A stretch of DNA of 6,332 nucleotides from Dehalococcoidales bacterium (GCA_030667735.1 DAOUVG010000100.1:1-6332), one strand, 5' to 3'; numbered from the stretch's first letter, positions 1-6,296 are shown. Notes: generated by a model from the sequence alone, not told the origin. Numbers and translations are program-made.

Positions 1-36
1 AAAGTAGCTGCTACAAACACAAGGGAGTCAACTAAC

Positions 37-75
37 ATGGACATCAGTCAACTGGAACACAAGGGAGTCAACTAA
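37..75 (+). CDS. Possible 12-residue leader peptide (duplicate rho start)
   Basis: The first copy of the tandem repeat carries AAGGGAG (21-27), a nine-base spacer and ATG at 37. The frame reads [12 protein letters not shown] and stops at TAA 73-75. The first nine residues are identical to the Rho N-terminus because they come from the same duplicated DNA. The stop lies one base before the real rho ATG at 77, and the rho ribosome-binding site (61-67) is inside this mini-ORF. If the duplication is real, ribosomes should initiate here and could reinitiate on rho, so translation of the two would be coupled. Escherichia coli also has a short leader gene (rhoL) before rho, but there is no sequence kinship to claim. 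It may equally be an accidental by-product or an assembly artefact. Confidence 0.3.
   Translation: MDISQLEHKGVN
61..67 (+). promoter_or_regulatory. Ribosome-binding site of rho
   Basis: AAGGGAG lies nine bases before the ATG at 77. An identical site at 21-27 precedes the upstream duplicate ATG at 37, so two equal-strength initiation sites compete or couple within 40 bases. Confidence 0.7.
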
Positions 76-76
76 C

Positions 77-1342
77 ATGGACATCAGTCAACTGGAACAC
101 AAGAGCAAAGACGAACTAATGGAGATGGCCAAGGAGCTGGAAATCCCCAACCTCTCCAAACTCAGCAAGCAAGACCTCACCATGCGCTTGCTCCAGGCGG
201 ATGCCGAACAGCAGGGTAACGTCTTCTGCAGCGGTGTACTGGAAATCATGAGTGAGGGCTACGGTTTCCTGCGGCAAGCCTCTCTCCTGCCCAGCTCCTC
301 CGATATCTACGTGTCCCAGTCACAAATTCGTCGATTCGGCCTGCGTATCGGAGACATGGTCGCCGGACAGGGCAGACCGGCCCGGGCTGGCGAGAAGTAC
401 ATCAGCCTGCTCCGAATTGAGGCGGTCAATGAAATCAACCCGGAACTCGCCAAGAACCGGCCGCATTTCGGCTCGCTGACACCCACGTTTCCTGACAGGC
501 TCGTTGATCTCGAATTACCGAACGACAGCCTGTCAACCCGACTACTCAACCTGATAGCCCCCATCGGCCGGGGTCAGCGTGGACTGATAGTGTCACCACC
601 CAAGGCTGGTAAAACGCTGCTGCTCAAAGCGATAGCCACCGCTGTCACGACAAACTACAATGATATCCACCTGATGGTGTGTCTCATCGGCGAGCGTCCG
701 GAGGAAGTGACCGATATGAAGCGTTCCGTCAGGGGGGAAGTCATCGCCGCCACGTTCGATGAGCAGGTGGAGAACCACACCCGTGTCGCCGAGCTGGCCC
801 AGGAGAGAGCCAAGCGGCTCGTGGAGAGCGGTCGTGACGTTATGATCCTCCTTGATGGTATCACCCGCCTTACCCGGTCCTATAACCTGGCAATGCCCTC
901 CAGCGGCCGTACCCTTTCCGGTGGAATCGACCCCGGAGCCCTGTATCCGGGCAAGCACTTCTTTGGCGCGGCGCGTAACACTGAGGAGGGTGGCAGCCTG
1001 ACAATTATCGCTACCTGCCTGGTGGATACCGGCAGCCGCATGGATGACCTCATCTACGAAGAGTTCAAGGGTACGGGCAACATGGAAGTCCACCTCGACC
1101 GTCGCCTGGCCCAGCGCAGGATATACCCGTCAATTGATATCGAGCTTAGCGGTACCCGTCGCGAGGAACTGCTTCTTGACGAAGACACCCTGAAACAGGT
1201 CTGGCTGCTCCGACGTATGGTGGGCCTGATCTCTTCTGACTCTACCCACTTCGTAGACGCCACCGAGCGTGTCCTCGAACGCCTGCGCAAGACCAAGACC
1301 AACGCCGAGTTCCTGGCCGGTCTGAGCAGGGACGCCGGGTAG
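77..1342 (+). CDS. rho: Transcription termination factor Rho
   Basis: Rho is the hexameric RNA-dependent ATPase/helicase that loads on nascent RNA and ends transcription in the cytoplasm. The 421-residue length matches the family (419 in E. coli). Residues about 1-45 form the helical Rho-N part and about 48-118 the RNA-binding cold-shock-like fold (GYGFLR at 61-66). The ATPase core carries Walker A PPKAGKT (174-180), the catalytic-glutamate region [10 protein letters not shown] (205-214) and Walker B ILLD ending at D260. The Q-loop is [15 protein letters not shown] (280-294 region), the R-loop lies in [12 protein letters not shown] (319-330), and the arginine finger is in SGTRREE (R361). All key motifs are present, so the protein should be active. 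ATG 77 is the only start in this frame after the in-frame stop at 5-7. There is no long acidic or Arg-rich insertion of the kind found in some actinobacterial Rho proteins. Its regulation may involve the duplicated start region. Confidence 0.98.
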   Translation: MDISQLEHKSKDELMEMAKELEIPNLSKLSKQDLTMRLLQADAEQQGNVFCSGVLEIMSEGYGFLRQASLLPSSSDIYVSQSQIRRFGLRIGDMVAGQGRPARAGEKYISLLRIEAVNEINPELAKNRPHFGSLTPTFPDRLVDLELPNDSLSTRLLNLIAPIGRGQRGLIVSPPKAGKTLLLKAIATAVTTNYNDIHLMVCLIGERPEEVTDMKRSVRGEVIAATFDEQVENHTRVAELAQERAKRLVESGRDVMILLDGITRLTRSYNLAMPSSGRTLSGGIDPGALYPGKHFFGAARNTEEGGSLTIIATCLVDTGSRMDDLIYEEFKGTGNMEVHLDRRLAQRRIYPSIDIELSGTRREELLLDEDTLKQVWLLRRMVGLISSDSTHFVDATERVLERLRKTKTNAEFLAGLSRDAG

Positions 1343-1364
1343 CCGTCGCTCAAGAACGCGACGG
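1343..1364 (+). other. Hairpin directly after the rho stop codon
   Basis: CCGTCGC (1343-1349) pairs perfectly with GCGACGG (1358-1364) around an eight-base loop, starting at the first base after the rho TAG. No T-run follows, so it is not a standard intrinsic terminator. It could stabilise the 3' end of the rho mRNA or be a Rho-processed end. A second small stem, TTCCG/CGGAA (1390-1394 and 1400-1404), lies in the same 90-base gap. The hairpin also argues against the GTG start at 1370 for uvrC. Confidence 0.5.
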
Positions 1365-1420
1365 TCGCCGTGACCGGTCTGCCGATGATTTCCGTTCCCC
1401 GGAATACGAGTCTGGTCGGT

Positions 1421-1430
1421 AGGAAGGTGA
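1421..1430 (+). promoter_or_regulatory. Ribosome-binding site deciding the uvrC start
   Basis: The purine-rich stretch AGGAAGGTGA ends two bases before ATG 1433, and its AGGAAGG core is five bases away. The alternative upstream starts, GTG 1370 and ATG 1385, have no comparable site and would add residues that do not look like UvrC. Confidence 0.7.
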
Positions 1431-1432
1431 GC

Positions 1433-3301
1433 ATGGCTGGCCAGCAGACCCCGGGTGAGAAGACCTTGACCAGCAACCTTATAGGCGAGCAACTGAAGCA
1501 GCTACCGGCCAGCCCTGGCGTGTATCTGCTGAGGAACGCCGCAGGCGACATTCTCTACGTTGGCAAAGCGGCTGACCTCAACCAGCGTGTCAAGTCCTAC
1601 TTCAGCCCCGTGCAGAAGCTGCCACCCAAGCTCCAGCGCCTGGTTGAGCAGGTGCATGACATCGATTTCTACGTGACCAACCTGGAGCAGGAAGCCCTCA
1701 TCCTTGAGTGCAACCTCATCAAGCGATACCGCCCGCACTACAATGTCCGCCTCAAGGATGACAAGACCTTTCCTTATATCAAGATAGACCTCCATGAAGA
1801 GTGGCCCAGGGTGCGCTTTACCCGCCTCCTCGAAGAGGACGGCGCTCACTACTTCGGGCCATTCGCCAGCGCCAAGTCAGTACGACAGACCCTGAAGGTC
1901 ATCAGGTCCATCTTCCCGTTCCGGGCCTGCACCAAGACAATCACCGGCACGGCCCCGCGTCCCTGCCTTCAGTACCACATCCGCCGCTGCCTCGGGCCAT
2001 GTATCGGTGCGGTTTCCAGGGAAGATTACGATGGGATGATAAAGCAGGTGCTCCTTTTCCTGGAGGGTAAACAGGACCGGATGGTCCGGGAGTTGGACAG
2101 GAAGATGAAAGGGGCAGCCGATGCCCTGGACTTTGAGAAGGCTGCCATGTTCCGCGACCAGCTACAGGCTATTGACAGGGTTATCGAGGGGCAGAGAATC
2201 GCTGCGACAACCAGCGGTGAGCAGGACGTCATTGCCTTCGCCAACGACCGGGACCAGGCGTATGTGCAGGTCTTCTTCGTCCGCAGTAACAAGCTGGTCG
2301 GCCGGGACAGCTTCATCCTTGAAGGTACCAGCTCTGAAGAACCGGAGCAGATAATGTCCAGCTTCATCAAGCAGTTCTACGGCGCGGCACCCTACATCCC
2401 GCCCCTGCTGCTTCTCCAGTATCCGGTGGAGGACATGACGGCAATTCAGGAATGGCTCCACAGTAAGCGGGGTAGTCGCGTCCGAATCAAGGTACCGACC
2501 CGTGGTAACGGGAGACACCTGGTCAATATAGTCGCCGAAAACGCTGAGCAGGGTTTGCAGCAGCTTAAAATCAAACACCTGGCCGCTCCGGCAACACTCA
2601 CAGCCGCCCTGGAGGAAATAGAGAGAGAACTCCGCCTGTCGCATACGCCATCACGCCTTGAGGGTTATGATATCTCCAACATCCAGGGGACGGGGGCCGT
2701 GGGCAGCATGGTGGTCTTCGAGGGCGGCAGGCCGAAACCGTCTCTATACCGTCGCTTCAGGATAAAGACTGTCAGCGGGGCCAACGACTATGCCATGCTT
2801 CAGGAGGTCCTCCGGCGCAGGTTCAAGCGGATTACCGTAGAAGAGGCCGATACTGCCACCCCGAATGCCTGGGCAGTCCTGCCCGACCTCGTTCTTATTG
2901 ATGGTGGTAAGGGGCAGCTCAACGCCGCCCTCTCAGTGATGAAGGAAATAGGTGCCCGGCCCGTACCGGTTGCCAGCCTGGCCAAGGAAAACGAGGAGGT
3001 CTTCATTCCGGGTCGGAAGGACGCCATCGTTCTTCCCGGCAACTCACCGGGACTGCAACTATTACAGCGCCTGCGGGACGAAGCCCATCGCTTCGCCCTT
3101 GGCTACCACTTGAAGGTGCGCCGCAAACAAACACTTGGCTCCTCGCTCGATGCCGTCCCCGGTATCGGCCCCGGTCGCAGGCGCGCCCTGCTCAAGCAGT
3201 TTGGCTCAGTGCGGGCTATCCGTGAGGCTACGGTTGAGGAGCTGGCCACCGCCAAAGGCATGTCTCCGGCACTGGCGAAAAAGGTGAGGGAGCTTCTATA
3301 A
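1433..3301 (+). CDS. uvrC: Excinuclease ABC subunit C (UvrC)
   Basis: UvrC is the nuclease of UvrABC nucleotide-excision repair. It binds UvrB at a lesion and cuts on both sides. From ATG 1433 the protein has 622 residues (E. coli about 610). The N-terminal GIY-YIG nuclease shows GVY (29-31), YVG (42-44) and a catalytic-type Glu at 87 in EQEAL. Four cysteines, C166, C178, C186 and C190, have the spacing of the UvrC iron-sulfur site. A UVR UvrB-binding motif lies at about 203-248 (LDFEKAAMFRDQ). The RNase H-like second nuclease carries the D-D-H triad: D413 (GYDIS), D490 (LIDGGKGQ) and H552 (DEAHRF). The tail (about 573-622) has paired helix-hairpin-helix elements (PGIGPGRRRALL and KGMSPALAKKV). 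Both active sites look intact. In-frame GTG 1370 and ATG 1385 would extend the N-terminus by 21 and 16 residues but lack a ribosome-binding site. The frame ends with tandem TAATAA stops (3299-3304). Confidence 0.97.
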   Translation: MAGQQTPGEKTLTSNLIGEQLKQLPASPGVYLLRNAAGDILYVGKAADLNQRVKSYFSPVQKLPPKLQRLVEQVHDIDFYVTNLEQEALILECNLIKRYRPHYNVRLKDDKTFPYIKIDLHEEWPRVRFTRLLEEDGAHYFGPFASAKSVRQTLKVIRSIFPFRACTKTITGTAPRPCLQYHIRRCLGPCIGAVSREDYDGMIKQVLLFLEGKQDRMVRELDRKMKGAADALDFEKAAMFRDQLQAIDRVIEGQRIAATTSGEQDVIAFANDRDQAYVQVFFVRSNKLVGRDSFILEGTSSEEPEQIMSSFIKQFYGAAPYIPPLLLLQYPVEDMTAIQEWLHSKRGSRVRIKVPTRGNGRHLVNIVAENAEQGLQQLKIKHLAAPATLTAALEEIERELRLSHTPSRLEGYDISNIQGTGAVGSMVVFEGGRPKPSLYRRFRIKTVSGANDYAMLQEVLRRRFKRITVEEADTATPNAWAVLPDLVLIDGGKGQLNAALSVMKEIGARPVPVASLAKENEEVFIPGRKDAIVLPGNSPGLQLLQRLRDEAHRFALGYHLKVRRKQTLGSSLDAVPGIGPGRRRALLKQFGSVRAIREATVEELATAKGMSPALAKKVRELL

Positions 3302-3307
3302 TAAGCG

Positions 3308-4297
3308 ATGCCTGCTAATCTAAACCCGATGTACTTCGAGGCCGAGAAAAGGTTCCGTGCGGCCAAGAGCGCTCAAGAGAAAATTGCCGCCCTTGAGGAA
3401 ATGCTGGCGGTTATGCCCAAGCACAAGGGCACCGACCACCTCAAGGGGGAGCTAAGACGGCGGATAGCCAAGCTGACCCAGACTATGGATAAAAAATCCG
3501 CCACCCAGCGGGCGTCCATGGTATTGGAAAAGCAGGGTGCGGCCCAGGTGATGGTCGTCGGTATGCCCAATGCCGGAAAGTCGCAGCTCGTGTCCATCGT
3601 AACCAACGCCTCCCCAAACGTGGCCGAATACGCGTTCACAACGCAGGCCGTCACTCCTGGCATAATGGAGTTTGAGAACATCCAGATACAGCTTGTCGAT
3701 ACCCCCCCTTTGGTGTCCGGCTCGGTTCCCTTCTGGCTGCCGCAAATGCTGAGGGGGGCGGATGCCCTATTAATACTGGTTGACCTGAGTGACAACCCCC
3801 TGGACCAGATGGTGGAGGTTGTCCTGCAACTTGAGAGCATGAGAATAAGCATTATCCCGGGGAAGGAAGAGGCCGAAGAAGACACGCGCTGGAGCCAGCA
3901 AAAAGCCCTTATCGTTGCTAACAAGGTGGACCTGGTTGGGAAAGAAGAACAGCAGACCTCTGAAGAAGCATTGCGTGACGAGTACGGCGGGCAGGTGCCC
4001 GTAATCAGTACCTCGGCGACAAATGGTAGCGGTCTTGAAGAAATGAGGTTGAAGGTCTACCAGGTACTGGATGTTATCCGGGTCTACACCAAGACACCGC
4101 GGGAGAAGCCGGACTTCAAAGACCCGATAGTCCTGGCGCGGGGGAGCACGCTGGAAGATGCCGCGGAGGATGTCCACAAAGACTTCCGCACCAGAATGAA
4201 ATACGCCCGTATCTGGGGTTCGGGAAAGCATGACGGTGTCATGGCAAAGAGAGGCCACGTTCTCCAGGACGGGGATGTTATCGAGCTGCACATGTAA
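3308..4297 (+). CDS. DRG/Obg-like GTPase with C-terminal TGS domain
   Basis: This is a 329-residue P-loop GTPase of the DRG/Obg superfamily. Residues 1-60 form a charged helical region (EAEKRFRAAKSAQEKIAALE, then PKHKGTDHL) that closely resembles the N-terminus of archaeal and eukaryotic DRG proteins. The G domain follows: G1 GMPNAGKS (85-92), a switch I/G2 region YAFTTQAVTPG (108-118), G3 DTPP (131-134), G4 NKVD (205-208) and G5 around STSAT (234-238). Residues about 257-329 look like a TGS domain ending DGDVIELHM. Only about 70 residues separate G3 and G4, too few for the S5D2L insertion of true DRG proteins, and the usual Gly of DxxG is Pro. DRG/Obg relatives act on ribosomes; a ribosome role here is inferred and the specific function is unknown. 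The gene starts six bases after the uvrC stop. The nearest purine-rich site, AGGGAG (3287-3292), is far (15 bases), so translational coupling to uvrC is likely. Confidence 0.88.
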   Translation: MPANLNPMYFEAEKRFRAAKSAQEKIAALEEMLAVMPKHKGTDHLKGELRRRIAKLTQTMDKKSATQRASMVLEKQGAAQVMVVGMPNAGKSQLVSIVTNASPNVAEYAFTTQAVTPGIMEFENIQIQLVDTPPLVSGSVPFWLPQMLRGADALLILVDLSDNPLDQMVEVVLQLESMRISIIPGKEEAEEDTRWSQQKALIVANKVDLVGKEEQQTSEEALRDEYGGQVPVISTSATNGSGLEEMRLKVYQVLDVIRVYTKTPREKPDFKDPIVLARGSTLEDAAEDVHKDFRTRMKYARIWGSGKHDGVMAKRGHVLQDGDVIELHM

Positions 4298-4298
4298 G

Positions 4299-4343
4299 GG
4301 CCGTCGGTTTGACACCCGACTGGCCGTGGGTTAGCATAACCAC
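4299..4343 (+). other. Two consecutive hairpins between the GTPase and nitroreductase genes
   Basis: Hairpin one: GGCC+GTCGG (4299-4307) pairs with CCGAC+GGCC (4316-4320 and 4322-4325), with one bulged T and an eight-base loop. Hairpin two: GTGG plus TTA (4326-4333, one bulged G) pairs with TAACCAC (4337-4343) around the loop GCA. It ends five bases before the ribosome-binding site of the next gene. No T-run follows either stem, so intrinsic termination is unlikely. They may shape mRNA stability or differential expression, or be a processing site. Confidence 0.5.
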
Positions 4344-4348
4344 AGTTG

Positions 4349-4355
4349 AAGGAGG
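4349..4355 (+). promoter_or_regulatory. Ribosome-binding site fixing a TTG start
   Basis: AAGGAGG is a near-perfect Shine-Dalgarno sequence five bases before TTG 4361. An earlier in-frame TTG at 4346 would place this site inside the coding sequence, so it is rejected as the start. Confidence 0.8.
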
Positions 4356-4360
4356 ATAAA

Positions 4361-5023
4361 TTGGACATTATCGAAGCTATTAAGAGCAGGAAGAGCATCC
4401 GGGGTTACAAGTCGGACCCGGTGCCGAGGAACATCATCGAAGAAATCCTGGAGATTGCCAGCCGTGCGCCTTCGAGTATGAATATCCAGCCGTGGGAGTT
4501 CACTGTAATTGCCGGAGAGGCGCTGGACAAGCTCCGCAAGGCCAACATCGAAAAGCTCAGTGCCGGCGAAACGCCCGGCATGGATGTCCAGCGGGGCGGT
4601 TACCAGGGGGTGTACCGTGAAAGGCAGGTAGCCCTGGGCATACAACTATTCCAGCTTATGGACATCGCCCGTGAGGACAAGGAGAAGCGGATGGAATGGA
4701 CGATGAAGGGCTTCCGGCTCTTTGACGCCCCTGCGGCCATCATCATCTCTTCCGATGAGTCCCTGGGTGAAGGCGCCCAGTTCGACCTCGGCGCGGTGAC
4801 CCAGACAATATCCCTGGCAGCCTTGAGCTACGGGCTGGGCACCTGCATCATGGGGCAGGGCATCATGTTCCCGAAGGTGGTCAGGGAAATCACTGGCATA
4901 CCCGAGTCCAAGGCAATGAGCATCTGTATTACTATCGGTTACCCGGATAATGATTTTCCGGCTAACAATATCAATAGCGGGCGCGAGTCCCTGGAGAACA
5001 ACACCACCTGGTGCGGCATCTGA
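4361..5023 (+). CDS. Nitroreductase-family FMN oxidoreductase
   Basis: The product is a 220-residue single-domain protein of the nitroreductase fold. The family forms homodimers that bind FMN and use NAD(P)H or other donors to reduce nitro compounds, quinones, flavins or other substrates. The N-terminus MDIIEAIKSRKSIRGY (R10, K11, S12, R14) is the classic FMN-phosphate contact region. APSSMNIQPWEF (36-47) is the second conserved FMN segment. YGLGTCIMGQ (157-166) and ITIGYPD (190-196) are the C-terminal hallmarks. The substrate cannot be read from the sequence; many anaerobes carry several such paralogues. There are no cysteine clusters for an added ferredoxin domain and no signal peptide, so it should be cytoplasmic. 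The start is TTG 4361, chosen from the AAGGAGG site. It lies 63 bases after the GTPase gene, and read-through transcription from upstream is plausible because no clear terminator intervenes. Confidence 0.92.
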   Translation: MDIIEAIKSRKSIRGYKSDPVPRNIIEEILEIASRAPSSMNIQPWEFTVIAGEALDKLRKANIEKLSAGETPGMDVQRGGYQGVYRERQVALGIQLFQLMDIAREDKEKRMEWTMKGFRLFDAPAAIIISSDESLGEGAQFDLGAVTQTISLAALSYGLGTCIMGQGIMFPKVVREITGIPESKAMSICITIGYPDNDFPANNINSGRESLENNTTWCGI

Positions 5024-5085
5024 CAGGGCACTCAATAAGTGTGTCCTGGGATGTCCCTCGGATATAGCAAGGCAGGCATTTAAGA

Positions 5086-5118
5086 AAAAGGTGCGCCTTT
5101 AGGAAAAGGCGCGTATTT
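5086..5118 (+). promoter_or_regulatory. Strong hairpin in the leader of surE
   Basis: GCGCCTTT (5093-5100) pairs perfectly with AAAGGCGC (5105-5112) around the loop AGGA. Two G-T wobbles and an AAA/TTT pairing (5087-5089 with 5116-5118, across one mismatch) extend it. It ends just before the surE ribosome-binding site. On the + strand only TATTT follows, which is a weak terminator tail. On the - strand the stem is followed by a cleaner T-run (complement of 5085-5089), so it could stop antisense transcription. Possible roles are a weak terminator of the nitroreductase transcript or a surE 5'-UTR structure. Confidence 0.5.
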
Positions 5119-5120
5119 AG

Positions 5121-5126
5121 AAAGGG
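5121..5126 (+). promoter_or_regulatory. Ribosome-binding site of surE
   Basis: AAAGGG lies eight bases before ATG 5135. A second ATG at 5128, out of frame, would give only a ten-codon peptide overlapping the surE start and sits too close to the site, so 5135 is preferred. Confidence 0.55.
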
Positions 5127-5134
5127 TATGATAG

Positions 5135-5941
5135 ATGTATATCCTGGTCACCAACGATGACGGCATAGATTCTGCCGGCCTCTGGGCACTGGCCGAGGCA
5201 ATGAGCCGGGTGGGCGAGGTGCTGGTGGTCGCCCCCAGCTCACAGCAGAGCGGGATGGGTAGCAGCTTCTCACTACACAGCGATACCAGCATCGAGGAAG
5301 TGCCTTCGTCTATTCCCGGCGTGCAGGCCTACGCCGTCGGGGGGACGCCGAGCGACTGCGCCATGCTGGGGATACGCACTTTATCCGGCGAGAGGCGCAT
5401 CGGGCTGCTGGTCTCCGGCATCAACCACGGGGCGAATATCGGCCGTGATATCCTGTTTTCAGGCACGGTCATGGCCACCCTGCAGGGTTACTTCCGCAAG
5501 ATACCTTCGATTGCCATGTCGCTGGCGATAATGGACAGGGATAGGGAGCCGGACTTTGGTTTTGCGGCCACGGTAGCCGAGCACCTGGCGCGGCGGATTC
5601 AGGAAGGTACATTGCCGACCGACGCCATCCTGAACACGAACGTGCCGAACATCCCCCGGGAGCAGATTAAGGGCATTGTTAGCACGCAGACGGCGTCCGG
5701 AGGATGGGTGCGCCTTGCCCCTGTGGCCACGAAAGACGGCGTTCGATATATCTCCGGTGCCCGAGCCGAGGTGGAATACCCCGAGGGTACCGACATCCGG
5801 GCAATCACCTCTGACATGATATCAATCATGCCGCTCCGCATGGAAGTCACCCACCACGACGGGATACCGGCGCTGGCCGAGCACGTGCCCGCCTTGGAAT
5901 CCGACCTGCTGGGCGACAGGAAGGGTGGACAGGAGGCGTAA
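5135..5941 (+). CDS. surE: 5'/3'-nucleotidase SurE
   Basis: SurE is a metal-dependent phosphatase that removes phosphate from nucleoside 5'- and 3'-monophosphates, and in some species from short polyphosphate. In E. coli it supports stationary-phase and stress survival. The 268-residue frame starts MYILVTNDDG, with metal ligands D8 and D9 at the positions known from characterised SurE proteins. S39 lies in APSSQQSG and N97 in SGINHGAN, completing the expected D-D-S-N metal set. GGTPSDC (69-75) and GRDILFSGTVMA (103-114) are the other family signatures. The length is typical, with a normal C-terminal dimerisation tail region and no signal peptide, so it should be cytoplasmic. Here surE is not beside pcm or rpoS as in proteobacteria. 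It follows a 111-base spacer containing a hairpin and overlaps the start of a small zinc-ribbon gene by one base, so the two are expected to be translated together. Confidence 0.97.
   Translation: MYILVTNDDGIDSAGLWALAEAMSRVGEVLVVAPSSQQSGMGSSFSLHSDTSIEEVPSSIPGVQAYAVGGTPSDCAMLGIRTLSGERRIGLLVSGINHGANIGRDILFSGTVMATLQGYFRKIPSIAMSLAIMDRDREPDFGFAATVAEHLARRIQEGTLPTDAILNTNVPNIPREQIKGIVSTQTASGGWVRLAPVATKDGVRYISGARAEVEYPEGTDIRAITSDMISIMPLRMEVTHHDGIPALAEHVPALESDLLGDRKGGQEA
5931..5936 (+). promoter_or_regulatory. Ribosome-binding site inside the surE 3' end
   Basis: AGGAGG lies four bases before ATG 5941, within the last codons of surE. It gives the zinc-ribbon gene its own strong initiation site in addition to stop-start coupling (TAATG). 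Confidence 0.75.
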
Positions 5942-6159
5942 TGCCGATACGGCCCGGCTGGTCCGAGGAATACTGGCAGAACCTGGACGAGAAGACCGCC
6001 GCAAAGATGCGGACGACATGTCCGCGCTGCGGCAGCGCCAAGACGTACTACAACAAGCAGTACGGAACCTGGCGCTGTGGCCGCTGCGAGCACTCCTTCG
6101 TGATTGAGGGCCTGCAGGAAAGACGCCCCTGGTGGAAGAGGCTGTTCGGGAGGGGGTAG
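5941..6159 (+). CDS. Small zinc-ribbon protein of unknown function
   Basis: The product is 72 residues. Its middle is a four-cysteine zinc ribbon: CPRC (C27-C30), then a 15-residue strand-rich segment with KTYYNKQYGTWRC, then CGRC (C46-C49) followed by EHSF. This knuckle pair is typical of zinc ribbons in transcription factors, transposase-like and RNA/DNA-binding proteins, but no specific family is recognisable. The N-terminal 23 residues are helix-forming and charged (WSEEYWQNLDEKTAAKM). The C-terminus is very basic and aromatic (ERRPWWKRLFGRG), which would suit nucleic-acid or membrane-surface contact. No membrane segment is visible. It overlaps surE by one base and has a strong ribosome-binding site, so it should be co-expressed with SurE. 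A functional link to SurE is only inferred from this arrangement. It is likely to be a genuine gene because the cysteine pattern is intact and a competing + frame (5925-6107) lacks any such structure. Confidence 0.8.
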   Translation: MPIRPGWSEEYWQNLDEKTAAKMRTTCPRCGSAKTYYNKQYGTWRCGRCEHSFVIEGLQERRPWWKRLFGRG

Positions 6160-6170
6160 GGGGGCACAGA

Positions 6171-6205
6171 AAACTCCAAATTCTAAATAACAAATCCCAA
6201 GAACC
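6171..6205. repeat. Degenerate 7-base periodic AAAT array
   Basis: AAAC (6171), AAAT (6178), AAAT (6185), AAAT (6192) and AAGA (6199) recur at exactly seven-base intervals, separated by three variable pyrimidine-rich bases (TCC, TCT, AAC, CCC, ACC). The composition is much more AT-rich than the flanking genes. It looks like a short degenerate heptamer minisatellite in the intergenic region. Confidence 0.6.
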
Positions 6206-6211
6206 AGGCAC

Positions 6212-6244
6212 AACGTTACCCCCACGAACGTCCCGCTAACGTGG
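6212..6244. repeat. AACGT repeats and inverted repeats
   Basis: AACGT occurs three times (6212-6216, 6227-6231 and 6238-6242). ACGTTA (6213-6218) is the inverse of TAACGT (6237-6242), and CCACG (6222-6226) can pair with CGTGG (6240-6244). The two pairings overlap and exclude each other. This could be a folded transcript end or a binding site, but no T-run follows and the stems are short. Confidence 0.35.
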
Positions 6245-6245
6245 C

Positions 6246-6274
6246 TTGACATGGTTATGTGAAGTGGGTAGAGT
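6246..6274 (+). promoter_or_regulatory. Candidate sigma70-type promoter pointing out of the window
   Basis: TTGACA (6246-6251) is a perfect -35 hexamer. After an exact 17-base spacer, TAGAGT (6269-6274) matches the -10 consensus at four of six positions, including first T, A and last T. It would drive a gene beyond the right edge. The inverted repeat AGTGGGT/ACCCACT (6263-6269 and 6291-6297) starts at the edge of the -10 and covers the expected start point, so it could be an operator. This is prediction from pattern only. Confidence 0.4.
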
Positions 6275-6296
6275 GGGGCAGTTGTGTTAAACCCAC

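Larger units (their letters stand above)
16..103. repeat. 40-bp perfect tandem duplication over the rho start
   Basis: Bases 21-60 and 61-100 are identical, and the 40-base periodicity extends five bases to the left (AACAC at 16-20 and 56-60) and three to the right (AAG at 61-63 and 101-103), giving about 2.2 copies. Each copy carries the same AAGGGAG ribosome-binding site and the same ATG. Because 40 is not a multiple of three, the first ATG is out of frame with rho. The duplication could be a recent slippage event, a real leader arrangement, or an assembly error near a contig end; the sequence alone cannot decide. Confidence 0.95.

Noticed and set aside
593..1093. A 166-codon - strand open frame inside rho, and similar long antisense frames in uvrC and the GTPase gene
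   Set aside because: They are mirror frames caused by GC-rich codon use in intact + strand genes whose motifs are all present.
1370..1432. A 21-residue N-terminal extension of UvrC from GTG 1370
   Set aside because: It has no ribosome-binding site, follows a hairpin closely, and the added residues are not UvrC-like. ATG 1433 has a strong site.
4346..4360. An earlier TTG start for the nitroreductase
   Set aside because: It would translate the AAGGAGG site itself. TTG 4361 gives the standard family N-terminus and correct spacing.
5128..5160. A ten-codon peptide from ATG 5128 overlapping the surE start
   Set aside because: The ATG is only one base from the AAAGGG site, and nothing else supports it.
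6148..6164. A G-rich tract (runs of 3, 5 and 6 G) as a G-quadruplex
   Set aside because: Only three separated runs of three or more G are present, so a standard three-tetrad intramolecular quadruplex lacks its fourth run. The tract is mostly the Gly-Arg-Gly tail codons of the zinc-ribbon gene.
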